A stretch of 64,000 nt of DNA, taken from NCBI RefSeq assembly GCF_003318235.1, contig NZ_QOCG01000030.1:62001-126000 (forward strand), given 5' to 3'. Of the stretch, positions 26,404 through 33,845 are shown piece by piece. The notes under the pieces are model-generated. The model saw nothing but the letters and a program-made list of their open reading frames with translations. It had not been told where the DNA came from and made no database searches. Made by a program: the position numbers and the translations under genes. Positions within the stretch are counted from its first letter, which is position 1; the number at the start of each line of letters is the position of its first letter. This stretch comes from Loktanella sp. D2R18 (lineage in GTDB: Bacteria; Pseudomonadota; Alphaproteobacteria; Rhodobacterales; Rhodobacteraceae).

Positions 26404-26703
26404 ATGTGGGGGGTGCGCATGGCAATGGGCGCGAAGCGGGAGGCCGTCGCGGGATGGGGAAGGATGGGGAATGTTGGGGGGTTAGCTGACGGCATCGACA
26501 ACCTTGATGCCCGTGACGCGGAAATAGAAATTCGCAAAGCCGTAGTCACGCACGGCGGAACGCTGATCGAACCGACGATGCAGTGGGGGCCGCTCGAAGT
26601 GCAGCTATCGTTGATTGGTGTCAGCGCATCAGGCGCAACCATCGCCGAAGCGGGACGCCAGTGGGTCAAGGCCGTCAGCCGTATGACGAAAGCTGCGGCC
26701 TAA
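26404..26703 (+). CDS. Small phage-type hypothetical protein
   Basis: Up to 99 residues; the start is uncertain because the first 27 codons are G-rich and unlike protein. The later part (IDNLDARDAEIEIRKAVVTHGGTLIEPTMQWGPLEVQLSLIGVSASG) looks coding and ends with QWVKAVSRMTKAAA. No family is recognised. It heads a row of small tightly packed genes leading into the integrase, so it is probably part of the same integrated element. Confidence 0.4.
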   Translation: MWGVRMAMGAKREAVAGWGRMGNVGGLADGIDNLDARDAEIEIRKAVVTHGGTLIEPTMQWGPLEVQLSLIGVSASGATIAEAGRQWVKAVSRMTKAAA

Positions 26704-26704
26704 T

Positions 26705-26926
26705 ATGAATGCTGCACACCGCCCTGCCCGCACCACGCACACAACGCAGGCAGACACGCGCTTGGGCTGGGCGCGCAGCATTCTAGCCGACATCGAAGTT
26801 CACTCAGACGCCCGCATCCGACGCGCCTGTAAAACAATCCTAACGCACAGCCGCGACCACGCAGAACGTCAGCTTGCAACGGATCTGCTCACAATGCTCG
26901 CGGCCAGCGCCACAGAGGACAAATGA
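26705..26926 (+). CDS. Small hypothetical protein of the integrated element
   Basis: 73 residues, basic and helical, with RLGWARSILADIEVHSDARIRRACKTIL in the middle. It starts 2 bases after the previous stop and its own stop overlaps the next start by 4 bases, supporting a real co-transcribed gene. Function unknown. Confidence 0.5.
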   Translation: MNAAHRPARTTHTTQADTRLGWARSILADIEVHSDARIRRACKTILTHSRDHAERQLATDLLTMLAASATEDK

Positions 26927-27192
26927 CGATGCAACAACTTGATCCTTGTACAGCGCCCCTCGCTACACAAACGCCGCCCACCATAGGCCACAACAGCCAA
27001 GAAGCCGATGAACCGTTCGGCCTACGCGCAGCATGGCTGCATTTTGCAAACATGATCGAACTGCGCCGCCTGGCCCAACTTCATGGGCGGATCAACCGTC
27101 GCAAACAAAGTCTCGATGAACTCGTGGCCGAACGCCAACGCATCATGAACCGCTGCATCCGACGCATGCGCCGACAGCAAGGAAAGAATTAG
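26923..27192 (+). CDS. Small hypothetical phage-type protein with IGHNS motif
   Basis: 89 residues. The segment PPTIGHNSQEADEP matches the IGHN-type N-terminal motif seen in many small phage and island proteins of Rhodobacterales and Rhizobiales. The rest is a basic helical region (LHGRINRRKQSLDELVAERQRIM). It overlaps its upstream neighbour by 4 bases and abuts the next gene. Function unknown. Confidence 0.5.
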   Translation: MTMQQLDPCTAPLATQTPPTIGHNSQEADEPFGLRAAWLHFANMIELRRLAQLHGRINRRKQSLDELVAERQRIMNRCIRRMRRQQGKN

Positions 27193-27399
27193 ATGATAGC
27201 GTCACGCACCACAGTTAAGTCAATTGAACGGGCTGTATCAGGCGTCCGTGCGGCAGGCATAGAAGTAGGCCGCGTCATAGTTCATGCAGGCGGGGTTGTG
27301 GAAATTGTTGCAGCTGACAGCGCTGCCAGCGTGACACTCACCAAACCGGAGACAATAACGTGCGACGATGTATTCAACAAAAGGGCCCTACGGTCGTGA
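27193..27399 (+). CDS. Small hypothetical protein preceding the integrase
   Basis: 68 residues starting directly after the previous stop and overlapping the integrase start as GTGA. The segment SIERAVSGVRAAGIEVGRVIVHAGGVVEIV resembles small proteins placed before tyrosine integrases in alphaproteobacterial elements. It has no recognised domain and may regulate or assist the recombinase, which is a guess from position only. Confidence 0.5.
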   Translation: MIASRTTVKSIERAVSGVRAAGIEVGRVIVHAGGVVEIVAADSAASVTLTKPETITCDDVFNKRALRS

Positions 27400-28478
27400 G
27401 ATTAAAGGGCATCAAGAAAGTTAGGTCCGCAGGCGGCAAGACATATCTCTACGTTCGTCGAACAGATGGACCCGATATCCGCCTGCCCGATCTACCAACA
27501 AGCGACCCAGAATTTCTAAGGGCCTACACAGACGCTCGCGAAACACCCAAACGGCTAGGCGGCGCGTTCAAGGCTGGAAGCATTGGTGCAGTGTTTACCG
27601 CGGTGATTGCGAGCGAAGACATGCACACGATAAGCCCAGGTTATAGGGCAATGATCCGTCGTCACGCTGACGATATACGCACAAACTACGGCGCAGCCCC
27701 CATACACGGACTTGAGCGCAGGCACATCCAACAAGACGTAGACAGCTCAAGCGCACCCAGCCACAGGCGCAAGGTGTGGCGGTGGGCCGCAAAGTGGGCG
27801 ATCCGCAACGGCTTTATTGAGAACAATCCAGCCGAAAGCCTCAGCTTACCCCGCAGAGCGCCAACAAAGGGGCATCCAGCATGGACATCTGACGATGTGA
27901 ATAAATTCCGTAATCATTGGGCCATTGGATCACGCCAACGGCTAATTATGGAGGTTCTGCAATGGACGGGCGCAAGGATAAGCGATGCCGTCTTGCTTGG
28001 GCCTCAGCATATCGGCGCTGACGGCGTTATCGCCTACGAGCAGCAAAAAACAGGAGGCATGGCTTACTGTCCTTGGTTCTGCGACCTACCAACCTATGCC
28101 GACGAAATGGAGACAGACCGGGCCTCAATGCATCGCACACTTGATGCGAGATCTAGCAAGCACCTGACGTTTCTAGCAACAGAGCACAGCATATCAAGAT
28201 CGGCAAAATCAATCGGCGGCGTTGTTAGGAAAGCGGCCCACGACGCCGGGATACCCAAAAGCGCCCATGGATTGCGGAAATACCGCGCTACCCGACTGGC
28301 ACATGCTGGCGCGACACCACACCAGATTGGCGCGTGGACAGGTCACGAATCTCTGAAAGAAATAGAACACTACACTAAGTCGATGGATCGTCGCGCAGCC
28401 GTATCAGGAACGCCCAGTGAACAGAGAAATGGCAAAGTGACTGAATTTTTGCCAAAAAATCCTATAAAATCGTTATAA
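27396..28478 (+). CDS. Tyrosine recombinase (phage-type integrase)
   Basis: 360 residues from the GTG at 27396, whose overlap with the previous stop supports it; another GTG lies at 27360. The catalytic domain has the first Arg in WTGARISDA (about 198-206), the HGLRKYRAT box with His and Arg (about 303-311), and GHESLKEIEHYTKS with the second His and the nucleophilic Tyr. The N-terminal part is a SAM-like core-binding domain. It ends 21 bases from the CCA end of tRNA-Arg on the opposite strand, the usual layout for an element inserted at a tRNA 3' end. Confidence 0.9.
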   Translation: MRLKGIKKVRSAGGKTYLYVRRTDGPDIRLPDLPTSDPEFLRAYTDARETPKRLGGAFKAGSIGAVFTAVIASEDMHTISPGYRAMIRRHADDIRTNYGAAPIHGLERRHIQQDVDSSSAPSHRRKVWRWAAKWAIRNGFIENNPAESLSLPRRAPTKGHPAWTSDDVNKFRNHWAIGSRQRLIMEVLQWTGARISDAVLLGPQHIGADGVIAYEQQKTGGMAYCPWFCDLPTYADEMETDRASMHRTLDARSSKHLTFLATEHSISRSAKSIGGVVRKAAHDAGIPKSAHGLRKYRATRLAHAGATPHQIGAWTGHESLKEIEHYTKSMDRRAAVSGTPSEQRNGKVTEFLPKNPIKSL

Positions 28479-28499
28479 AGCAAATGGTTATTATAGATA

Positions 28500-28577
28500 T
28501 GGCGAGCCGTGGAGGACTCGAACCCCCGACCTGAGAATTAGAAGTTCCCTGCTCTAATCCAGCTGAGCTAACGGCCC
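28500..28577 (-). tRNA. tRNA-Arg (anticodon UCU), island attachment site
   Basis: Read on the minus strand it begins GGGCCGTTAGCTCAG, has the anticodon loop CTTCTAA (anticodon TCT, reading AGA), a T arm with TTCGAGT and ends in discriminator G plus an encoded CCA at 28502-28500. The acceptor, D, anticodon and T stems all pair (one G-U in the acceptor stem and one in the anticodon stem). An integrase gene lies just beyond the 3' end, so this is the probable attachment site of the island at lower coordinates. Confidence 0.93.
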
Positions 28578-28670
28578 GCACTTAAGAGCGTTGTATCGGT
28601 CAATTCCCCTAGCTTTGTCAACGTGGTAACGGCAAGGATATCGGTCAATAACCGGCACAGGCGAAGACTG

Positions 28671-29588
28671 CTATTTTGCTTCGTCAACCGCGATTTGCGC
28701 CATCGCCAAAATCGCATCGCGCGAGGACGCGACAGCAATAAAGCGGCCGTTATGGCAAAATTTTGCGCCCGGAACGCCGCTCGCATCCTCAAGCGCCTTA
28801 TCCGTCAACCCCGCCCATGCAGCAGGCAGATCAGCGCGTTGGTCAAACGTGTCGTTCGACAGCTTGATCCCACCAAGCGTCCAGTCGCCGCCGCGCGGTG
28901 TCACAACGAACAACATATGGTCAGCGCCAGCCGCATCCAATGCTGACCGGTAGGGCATCCCCATCGGCAGTTCCAAGATCGGCGAGGTCCCCGCAGTTTC
29001 GATCGCTGCAGTGACCAGCGCCCGGGCCCGCGCCTTGGCAGCGAGGTTACGAATTGTCGCTTCGACAAATGCGCCCGCGACGGGGAGCGCGGCGATAAAT
29101 GCATCATCGTCAGCCGTTGGCGACGGATCGTCAAAGACGGGTTTCAGGCTTCCCAGCAATGACGGCAGCGTCAGTATCGATAAAGGTCCTGCAACCGAAG
29201 GTTCCATGGCACCATTGTCCAACAGGTCAATTGGTAGCACAAATTTGCTATCGAATGCGGCATGTACTTCGGCGATATCATCGGTCGGAACATTGAACGT
29301 CGCCAGATACGCGTGCCCATAGTGCGCCCAAATCAGACCAAAAGAGCTATAGGGCTGGTCATCTTCGCGCAGGGGATTGGGACGTTGGTGATGGTCGAAG
29401 ATTTGACGGTCAGGATCATAATCGCCACCAACGTCATAGATAATTTTATTGGCGGCGGGCGTCAGCATCTGCTTGTCCCGGCTACGCACGATCTGCGCGT
29501 CGGGGAACAGTCGGGATAAGACGACCGACGACAGCAATTCATCCGCGTGAAAACCACCGGAATGGGTGATAAGTTGAGTAATCGTCAT
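28671..29588 (-). CDS. MYG1/UPF0160 family protein (DHH-type hydrolase/exonuclease)
   Basis: 305 residues. The N-terminus THSGGFHADELLS and the later FDHHQ and VLPIDLLDN segments are the metal-binding motifs of the MYG1 family, distant relatives of DHH phosphoesterases; eukaryotic MYG1 is a 3'-5' RNA exonuclease. A bacterial substrate is not known to me. It is the first core-type gene right of tRNA-Arg, with its own promoter region; no partner gene is obvious. Confidence 0.85.
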   Translation of the reverse strand: MTITQLITHSGGFHADELLSSVVLSRLFPDAQIVRSRDKQMLTPAANKIIYDVGGDYDPDRQIFDHHQRPNPLREDDQPYSSFGLIWAHYGHAYLATFNVPTDDIAEVHAAFDSKFVLPIDLLDNGAMEPSVAGPLSILTLPSLLGSLKPVFDDPSPTADDDAFIAALPVAGAFVEATIRNLAAKARARALVTAAIETAGTSPILELPMGMPYRSALDAAGADHMLFVVTPRGGDWTLGGIKLSNDTFDQRADLPAAWAGLTDKALEDASGVPGAKFCHNGRFIAVASSRDAILAMAQIAVDEAK

Positions 29589-29660
29589 GCGAGAAGGCTC
29601 CGGGGCGTCAGAAATCTGTGATGCAGGGGCGAAGGAAAGCGCGGGTGTGCAAAAGCGTGC

Positions 29661-29972
29661 CTAATGCGTCCAAGCACCGCGACGGTTCGTCGCGAAATTC
29701 TCGGCGTAGCCGCTTGCGCGGATATTCATCTTACGCGGCTTGGGGTCCTGTACGACAGCATCAATCCCATGCTCTTGTGCATAGGCAAGCGCGGCTTCTT
29801 TCGTATCAAATGTCAGACGCACTTGTGCTTGCGTATCAGACGATGACGTCCAGCCCATCAGCGGATCAACCTCGCGCGCGCTTTCGGCGACATGTTCAAG
29901 CACCCACGACTTAGTCTTGGCTGTGCCCGAAGACATTGCGGTTTTGGCTGGTCGAAAAATACGTGCGCGCAT
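29661..29972 (-). CDS. NADH dehydrogenase accessory subunit, NDUFS4-like (ETC complex I subunit)
   Basis: 103 residues covering the conserved core of the 18-kDa complex I subunit: RIFRPAKTAMSSGTAKTKSWVLE, PLMGWTSSSDTQAQVRLTFDTKEAALAYA and the KMNIRASGYAENF region. Alphaproteobacteria share this accessory subunit with mitochondria, where it stabilises the NADH-oxidising arm. It is separate from the nuo operon, as usual. Confidence 0.9.
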   Translation of the reverse strand: MRARIFRPAKTAMSSGTAKTKSWVLEHVAESAREVDPLMGWTSSSDTQAQVRLTFDTKEAALAYAQEHGIDAVVQDPKPRKMNIRASGYAENFATNRRGAWTH

Positions 29973-30238
29973 TGTGAAACTCCTTGCGTGGCACTTATCC
30001 CGAAACTGGTCGACCTTGGCAAGATCGTTGCACGAGAATTTCCGCCTTTGACGGGGCTAATTGCACGTTCGCACGTAAATGCAACGGGGGGCTGGTCGTA
30101 ATCTCAACTGCGTCACGCCTTCGCGCCCGAAATCACCACGCCAAATAAGTGTACAAAACGTAAACATTTTATCGATCAGGGTTGAAAACAGTGTCAAAAA
30201 GATCGACTTATGATGAGTAAAACCGAGGTGATAAAACC

Positions 30239-32443
30239 GTGACCACGCAAGCATCCGAACCACAGCCAGCCGTGTTTTTGGCCAACCCAGCACCCGATGT
30301 GAAAACCCGCGAAAAGCTGGAAGGCGGTCAACGCTTTGTACTACATACGGAATTTGAACCTGCCGGCGATCAGCCCACCGCAATCAAAGAGCTATCGCAA
30401 GGCATCTTAGACGGCGAACGTGATCAGGTCCTGCTGGGCGCAACCGGCACCGGCAAGACCTTTACGATGGCAAAGCTGATCGAAGAAACGCAGCGGCCCG
30501 CCATCATTCTGGCCCCGAACAAGACGCTCGCTGCACAGCTCTATGGCGAATTCAAAGGCTTTTTCCCGGACAATGCGGTCGAATATTTCGTCAGCTACTA
30601 CGACTATTACCAACCCGAGGCCTATGTCGCCCGGTCCGATACATTCATCGAAAAAGAAAGCCAGATCAACGAACAGATCGACCGGATGCGCCACTCAGCC
30701 ACGCGCGCACTTTTGGAACGCGATGATGTGATCATCGTGGCCTCCGTGTCGTGTATTTACGGCATCGGATCCGTCGAAACCTATGGGGCGATGACCCAAG
30801 ATATTCATGTTGGTAACATGTACGACCAGCGCCAGATCATCGCCGATTTGATTGCACAGCAGTATCGCCGCAATGACGCAGCATTTCAGCGCGGCACATT
30901 CCGGGTGCGCGGTGACAGTCTTGAAATCTGGCCCGCCCACCTAGACGATTGCGCGTGGAAGCTATCGTTTTTTGGCGAAGAACTGGAAAGTATCACCGCC
31001 TTTGACCCGCTGACGGGCACGAAAACAGACACGCTTGATCAGGTCCGTATCTATGCCAACAGCCACTATGTGACGCCCAAACCGACGATGCAGCAGGCAA
31101 TTATCGGGATCAAAAAGGAACTGCGTTTACAGCTTGATCGGCTCACCGCCAACGGAAAGCTGCTCGAAGCGCAGCGGTTGGAACAGCGCTGCAACTTTGA
31201 TCTTGAAATGCTCGAGGCCACCGGCGTTTGCAACGGAATCGAAAACTATTCGCGCTACCTGACCGGCCGCGCGCCCGGCGAACCACCGCCCACATTGTTC
31301 GAATTCATCCCCGACAATGCGATTGTTTTCGCCGATGAAAGCCACGTTTCTGTGCCGCAAATTGGTGGCATGTATAAGGGTGACTTTCGACGTAAATCCG
31401 TCTTGGCCGAACATGGGTTCCGGCTGCCGTCTTGCATGGATAACCGCCCGCTTAAGTTCGAAGAATGGGACGCCATGCGCCCGCAATCGGTGTTTGTTTC
31501 GGCCACCCCCGCCGCTTGGGAAATGGAACAGACGGGCGGCGTGTTTACCGAACAGATCATCCGGCCAACGGGGCTCATCGACCCAGTAATCGAAATTCGA
31601 CCTGTTGAGATGCAGGTTGATGACCTGCTGGACGAGGTCCGCAAAGTATCTGGCGCTGGCTTCCGTACGCTGTGCACCACGCTCACCAAACGCATGGCCG
31701 AAGACCTGACCGAATATATGCACGAACAAGGCATTCGCGTGCGCTATATGCATTCGGATATTGATACGATTGAACGGATCGAGATCCTGCGCGACCTGCG
31801 TTTGGGGGCGTTTGATGTCCTGATCGGCATTAACCTTTTGCGCGAAGGATTGGACATCCCTGAATGTGGGCTCGTCGCGATTTTGGACGCGGATAAGGAA
31901 GGGTTTCTGCGATCAGAAACCAGCCTTGTGCAAACCATCGGCCGCGCCGCGCGTAACGCCGAAGGGCGCGTGATCATGTACGCGGATAAAATCACCGGAT
32001 CGATGAAGCGCGCGATGGATGAAACCGAACGTCGCCGCGCCAAGCAGATGGCCTATAATGTTGAACATGGGATCACGCCAACCACGGTAAAAAAGAACGT
32101 CGAGGACATTCTTGCCGGGCTTTATAAAGGTGATGTGGACATGAACAGGGTCACGGCCAAGGTCGACAACCCCGCGCATGGTGGCAACCTAGAGGCCGTG
32201 CTGGATGGGCTGCGCGCGGATATGCGCAAAGCCGCCGAGAACCTCGAATTCGAAGAGGCCGCCCGCCTACGCGATGAGGTCAAGCGCCTTGAAACGGTTG
32301 AACTGACCATCGCCGACGACCCGCTGGCGCGGCAACAAGCGGTGGATAAGGCCGTCGACGACGCGCAAGCCGCATCTGGGCGCAGCACAGGCGGGCGCCC
32401 CGGGCAGCGTGGTGGGAAATCCGGTTATGGAGGGAAACGATAG
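30239..32443 (+). CDS. uvrB: Excinuclease ABC subunit B
   Basis: 734 residues starting with GTG at 30239. Visible are Walker [10 protein letters not shown], the damage-verifying beta-hairpin [14 protein letters not shown], helicase motifs such as [11 protein letters not shown] (DEAD-like) and GRAARN, and a C-terminal UVR domain ([18 protein letters not shown]) that binds UvrC. It checks and unwinds damaged DNA handed over by UvrA in nucleotide excision repair. The Gly/Arg-rich tail ([15 protein letters not shown]) is an extra. I see no clear SOS box upstream. Confidence 0.97.
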   Translation: MTTQASEPQPAVFLANPAPDVKTREKLEGGQRFVLHTEFEPAGDQPTAIKELSQGILDGERDQVLLGATGTGKTFTMAKLIEETQRPAIILAPNKTLAAQLYGEFKGFFPDNAVEYFVSYYDYYQPEAYVARSDTFIEKESQINEQIDRMRHSATRALLERDDVIIVASVSCIYGIGSVETYGAMTQDIHVGNMYDQRQIIADLIAQQYRRNDAAFQRGTFRVRGDSLEIWPAHLDDCAWKLSFFGEELESITAFDPLTGTKTDTLDQVRIYANSHYVTPKPTMQQAIIGIKKELRLQLDRLTANGKLLEAQRLEQRCNFDLEMLEATGVCNGIENYSRYLTGRAPGEPPPTLFEFIPDNAIVFADESHVSVPQIGGMYKGDFRRKSVLAEHGFRLPSCMDNRPLKFEEWDAMRPQSVFVSATPAAWEMEQTGGVFTEQIIRPTGLIDPVIEIRPVEMQVDDLLDEVRKVSGAGFRTLCTTLTKRMAEDLTEYMHEQGIRVRYMHSDIDTIERIEILRDLRLGAFDVLIGINLLREGLDIPECGLVAILDADKEGFLRSETSLVQTIGRAARNAEGRVIMYADKITGSMKRAMDETERRRAKQMAYNVEHGITPTTVKKNVEDILAGLYKGDVDMNRVTAKVDNPAHGGNLEAVLDGLRADMRKAAENLEFEEAARLRDEVKRLETVELTIADDPLARQQAVDKAVDDAQAASGRSTGGRPGQRGGKSGYGGKR

Positions 32444-32478
32444 TAATGCTATTGACTCCCCCTTAAGAGCGAGCTCAC

Positions 32479-32505
32479 GTTAACCTTTATTAATGAAAGG
32501 TTAAC
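32479..32505 (+). promoter_or_regulatory. Perfect inverted repeat enclosing the ribosome site (and a CtrA-type box)
   Basis: GTTAACCTTT (32479-32488) and AAAGGTTAAC (32496-32505) pair perfectly over 10 bases with a 7-base loop. The AAAGG in the 3' arm is the best Shine-Dalgarno element for the GTG start at 32508, so folding would hide it. The same bases include TTAA-N7-TTAAC at 32490-32505, an exact CtrA-type box. Either reading suggests control of the downstream secreted protein gene. Confidence 0.5.
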
Positions 32506-32507
32506 AA

Positions 32508-32747
32508 GTGAATTTAAAACGCCCCATATATGCAATTGCGCTTCTGTATGCGATTATCCCCGCCTCAGCTTCAGCGCAGGAATGCGACCCAAATTACACC
32601 GGAGCTTGCGTCCCTATAGCGAGCGATGTTGATTGCGCCGGAGGCAATGGAAATGGACCCGCCTATGTACGTGGCCCCGTGCGTGTCATAGGCAGAGATA
32701 TTTATGGGCTTGATCGCGACGGCGACGGGATCGGATGTGATCGATAG
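32508..32747 (+). CDS. Secreted excalibur-type calcium-binding protein
   Basis: 79 residues with a signal peptide (MNLKRPIYAIALLYAIIPASASAQ) and a mature part ending in LDRDGDGIGCDR, the Dx-DxDGxxC motif of excalibur domains, which bind calcium like an EF-hand loop. Four cysteines may pair. The start is GTG, and its ribosome site lies in an inverted repeat. It follows uvrB but is probably a separate gene. Role unknown; excalibur proteins are often extracellular or cell-surface. Confidence 0.75.
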   Translation: MNLKRPIYAIALLYAIIPASASAQECDPNYTGACVPIASDVDCAGGNGNGPAYVRGPVRVIGRDIYGLDRDGDGIGCDR

Positions 32748-32765
32748 AGACAATGCATTAGGTGC

Positions 32766-33383
32766 CTAACGCCCCAGCCCCAGCAAGATCACGCTGCCCT
32801 GCTGCCAGCGGCCTTTGACCAGAAAGCCTTTGTCGCCGATCTTGGGGAAATCTTGTTTCCAGTCGAGGAAGCGGTCGTTTGTGACGACCCGCATGTCATC
32901 CTCGACTGCGTGTTTGAGCAAGATTGGATCGGCGGGTGTGCCGCTGGGCACGAGCGTGACATCATCTTTGGGTAGCCCCAATTCCGCAGCCATAGCGTGA
33001 TCGTTCACGTGTTTTTTCGACAGTTTATAGCCCACGTTTGCGTCAAAATAGACGATAGGTTCATACCCTCGGTTTTTGAGCGCCCCAATCACTCGTTTCA
33101 GCACTACCAGTGACGGATCGCCGCCCCAATGCATCACATTTGACCCATCAACGACAATCGGTTTACCGACGCGTGCGCGCGGTGTTGGTTCTGTTGGCGT
33201 GCCGCGCCGGAACCATTTGCGCAACTGCCACATATAGCCAAGTGCGAGCGCGGCAAAGGCTCCGAAGATCAGCTTCCCAAGCCCATCCATCACACGCGTC
33301 TTGTCGCCCCCTTCGGGCAATACAACCGCGCAAGCAACCAATGCAATCAGCGCGCAAATCAATAAACCTCGGAGGAACCACAT
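32766..33383 (-). CDS. Membrane-anchored NYN/PIN-domain ribonuclease-like protein
   Basis: 205 residues from the ATG at 33383; an upstream ATG at 33434 is possible. Two hydrophobic segments near the N-terminus (LLICALIALVACAVVL and LIFGAFAALALGYMWQL) anchor a cytoplasmic domain that starts PIVVDGSNVMHWGGDPS, the first Asp motif of Zc3h12a/NYN PIN-like RNases. Later acidic positions (YFDANVGY, VEDDMRVVTNDRFLDW) complete the usual metal site. It probably cuts RNA near the membrane; targets are unknown. It stands alone between the excalibur gene and the copper operon. Confidence 0.72.
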   Translation of the reverse strand: MWFLRGLLICALIALVACAVVLPEGGDKTRVMDGLGKLIFGAFAALALGYMWQLRKWFRRGTPTEPTPRARVGKPIVVDGSNVMHWGGDPSLVVLKRVIGALKNRGYEPIVYFDANVGYKLSKKHVNDHAMAAELGLPKDDVTLVPSGTPADPILLKHAVEDDMRVVTNDRFLDWKQDFPKIGDKGFLVKGRWQQGSVILLGLGR

Positions 33384-33458
33384 AGAATCGCCTTTATTTT
33401 CGTGCCTTCTGTGTATCGGGGGCAATTTCCACAACCAAAAGGCAACATCGGGACGATT

Positions 33459-33845
33459 TTATGACCCGGCCAACCCTTTCAGGATCGGGCAGTCGGGGCG
33501 GTTGTCGCCCGCACAGTCTTTTACCAATTCGGCCAATGTATCCCGCATCCCCATCAACCCGGCGATTTTCGCATCAATCGCGGCAAGGTGTTCACCTGCG
33601 ATCGCGCGCACGTCTGCGCTGGCGCGCGTCTTATCTTCCCACAGTGTCATAAGATTGCGGCAATCTTCGATCGCAAAGCCCAAGGCCCGCGCCCGCCCCA
33701 AAAACGCCAGTTTATGCGCATCGGCCTGCGCAAAATCTCGGTACCCGTTCGTCTTGCGTGCGGGGATCACCAGCCGGATATCCTCATAGTAGCGGATCGT
33801 TTTCGCGGGCAGCCCAGTTTGTGTCGCGACCTCAGAAATATTCAT
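33459..33845 (-). CDS. cueR: Cu(I)-responsive MerR-family regulator
   Basis: 128 residues: MerR winged helix (MNISEVATQTGLPAKTIRYYEDIRLV), a dimerisation helix, and the metal loop CAGDNRPDC (two Cys spaced as in CueR). It starts directly after the copA stop, so both genes form one copper-induced unit. It would bind the 19-base-spacer promoter at 36097-36127 and switch it on with Cu(I). Confidence 0.9.
   Translation of the reverse strand: MNISEVATQTGLPAKTIRYYEDIRLVIPARKTNGYRDFAQADAHKLAFLGRARALGFAIEDCRNLMTLWEDKTRASADVRAIAGEHLAAIDAKIAGLMGMRDTLAELVKDCAGDNRPDCPILKGLAGS

Noticed and set aside
26361-26669. 102-residue minus-strand frame overlapping the tape-measure start
   Set aside because: Composition (Ser/Pro/Thr-rich) looks like a shadow of the plus-strand frame, and it would remove the promoter room between the two units.
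21637-27395. Left attachment-site copy of the tRNA-Arg 3' end
   Set aside because: Scanning for TGGCGAGCCGTGG or GGACTCGAACC gave no second copy by eye; the left boundary remains undefined.
30101-30238. Possible SOS box upstream of uvrB
   Set aside because: No GTTC-N7-GTTC or GAAC-N7-GAAC element was found; partial matches were too weak.
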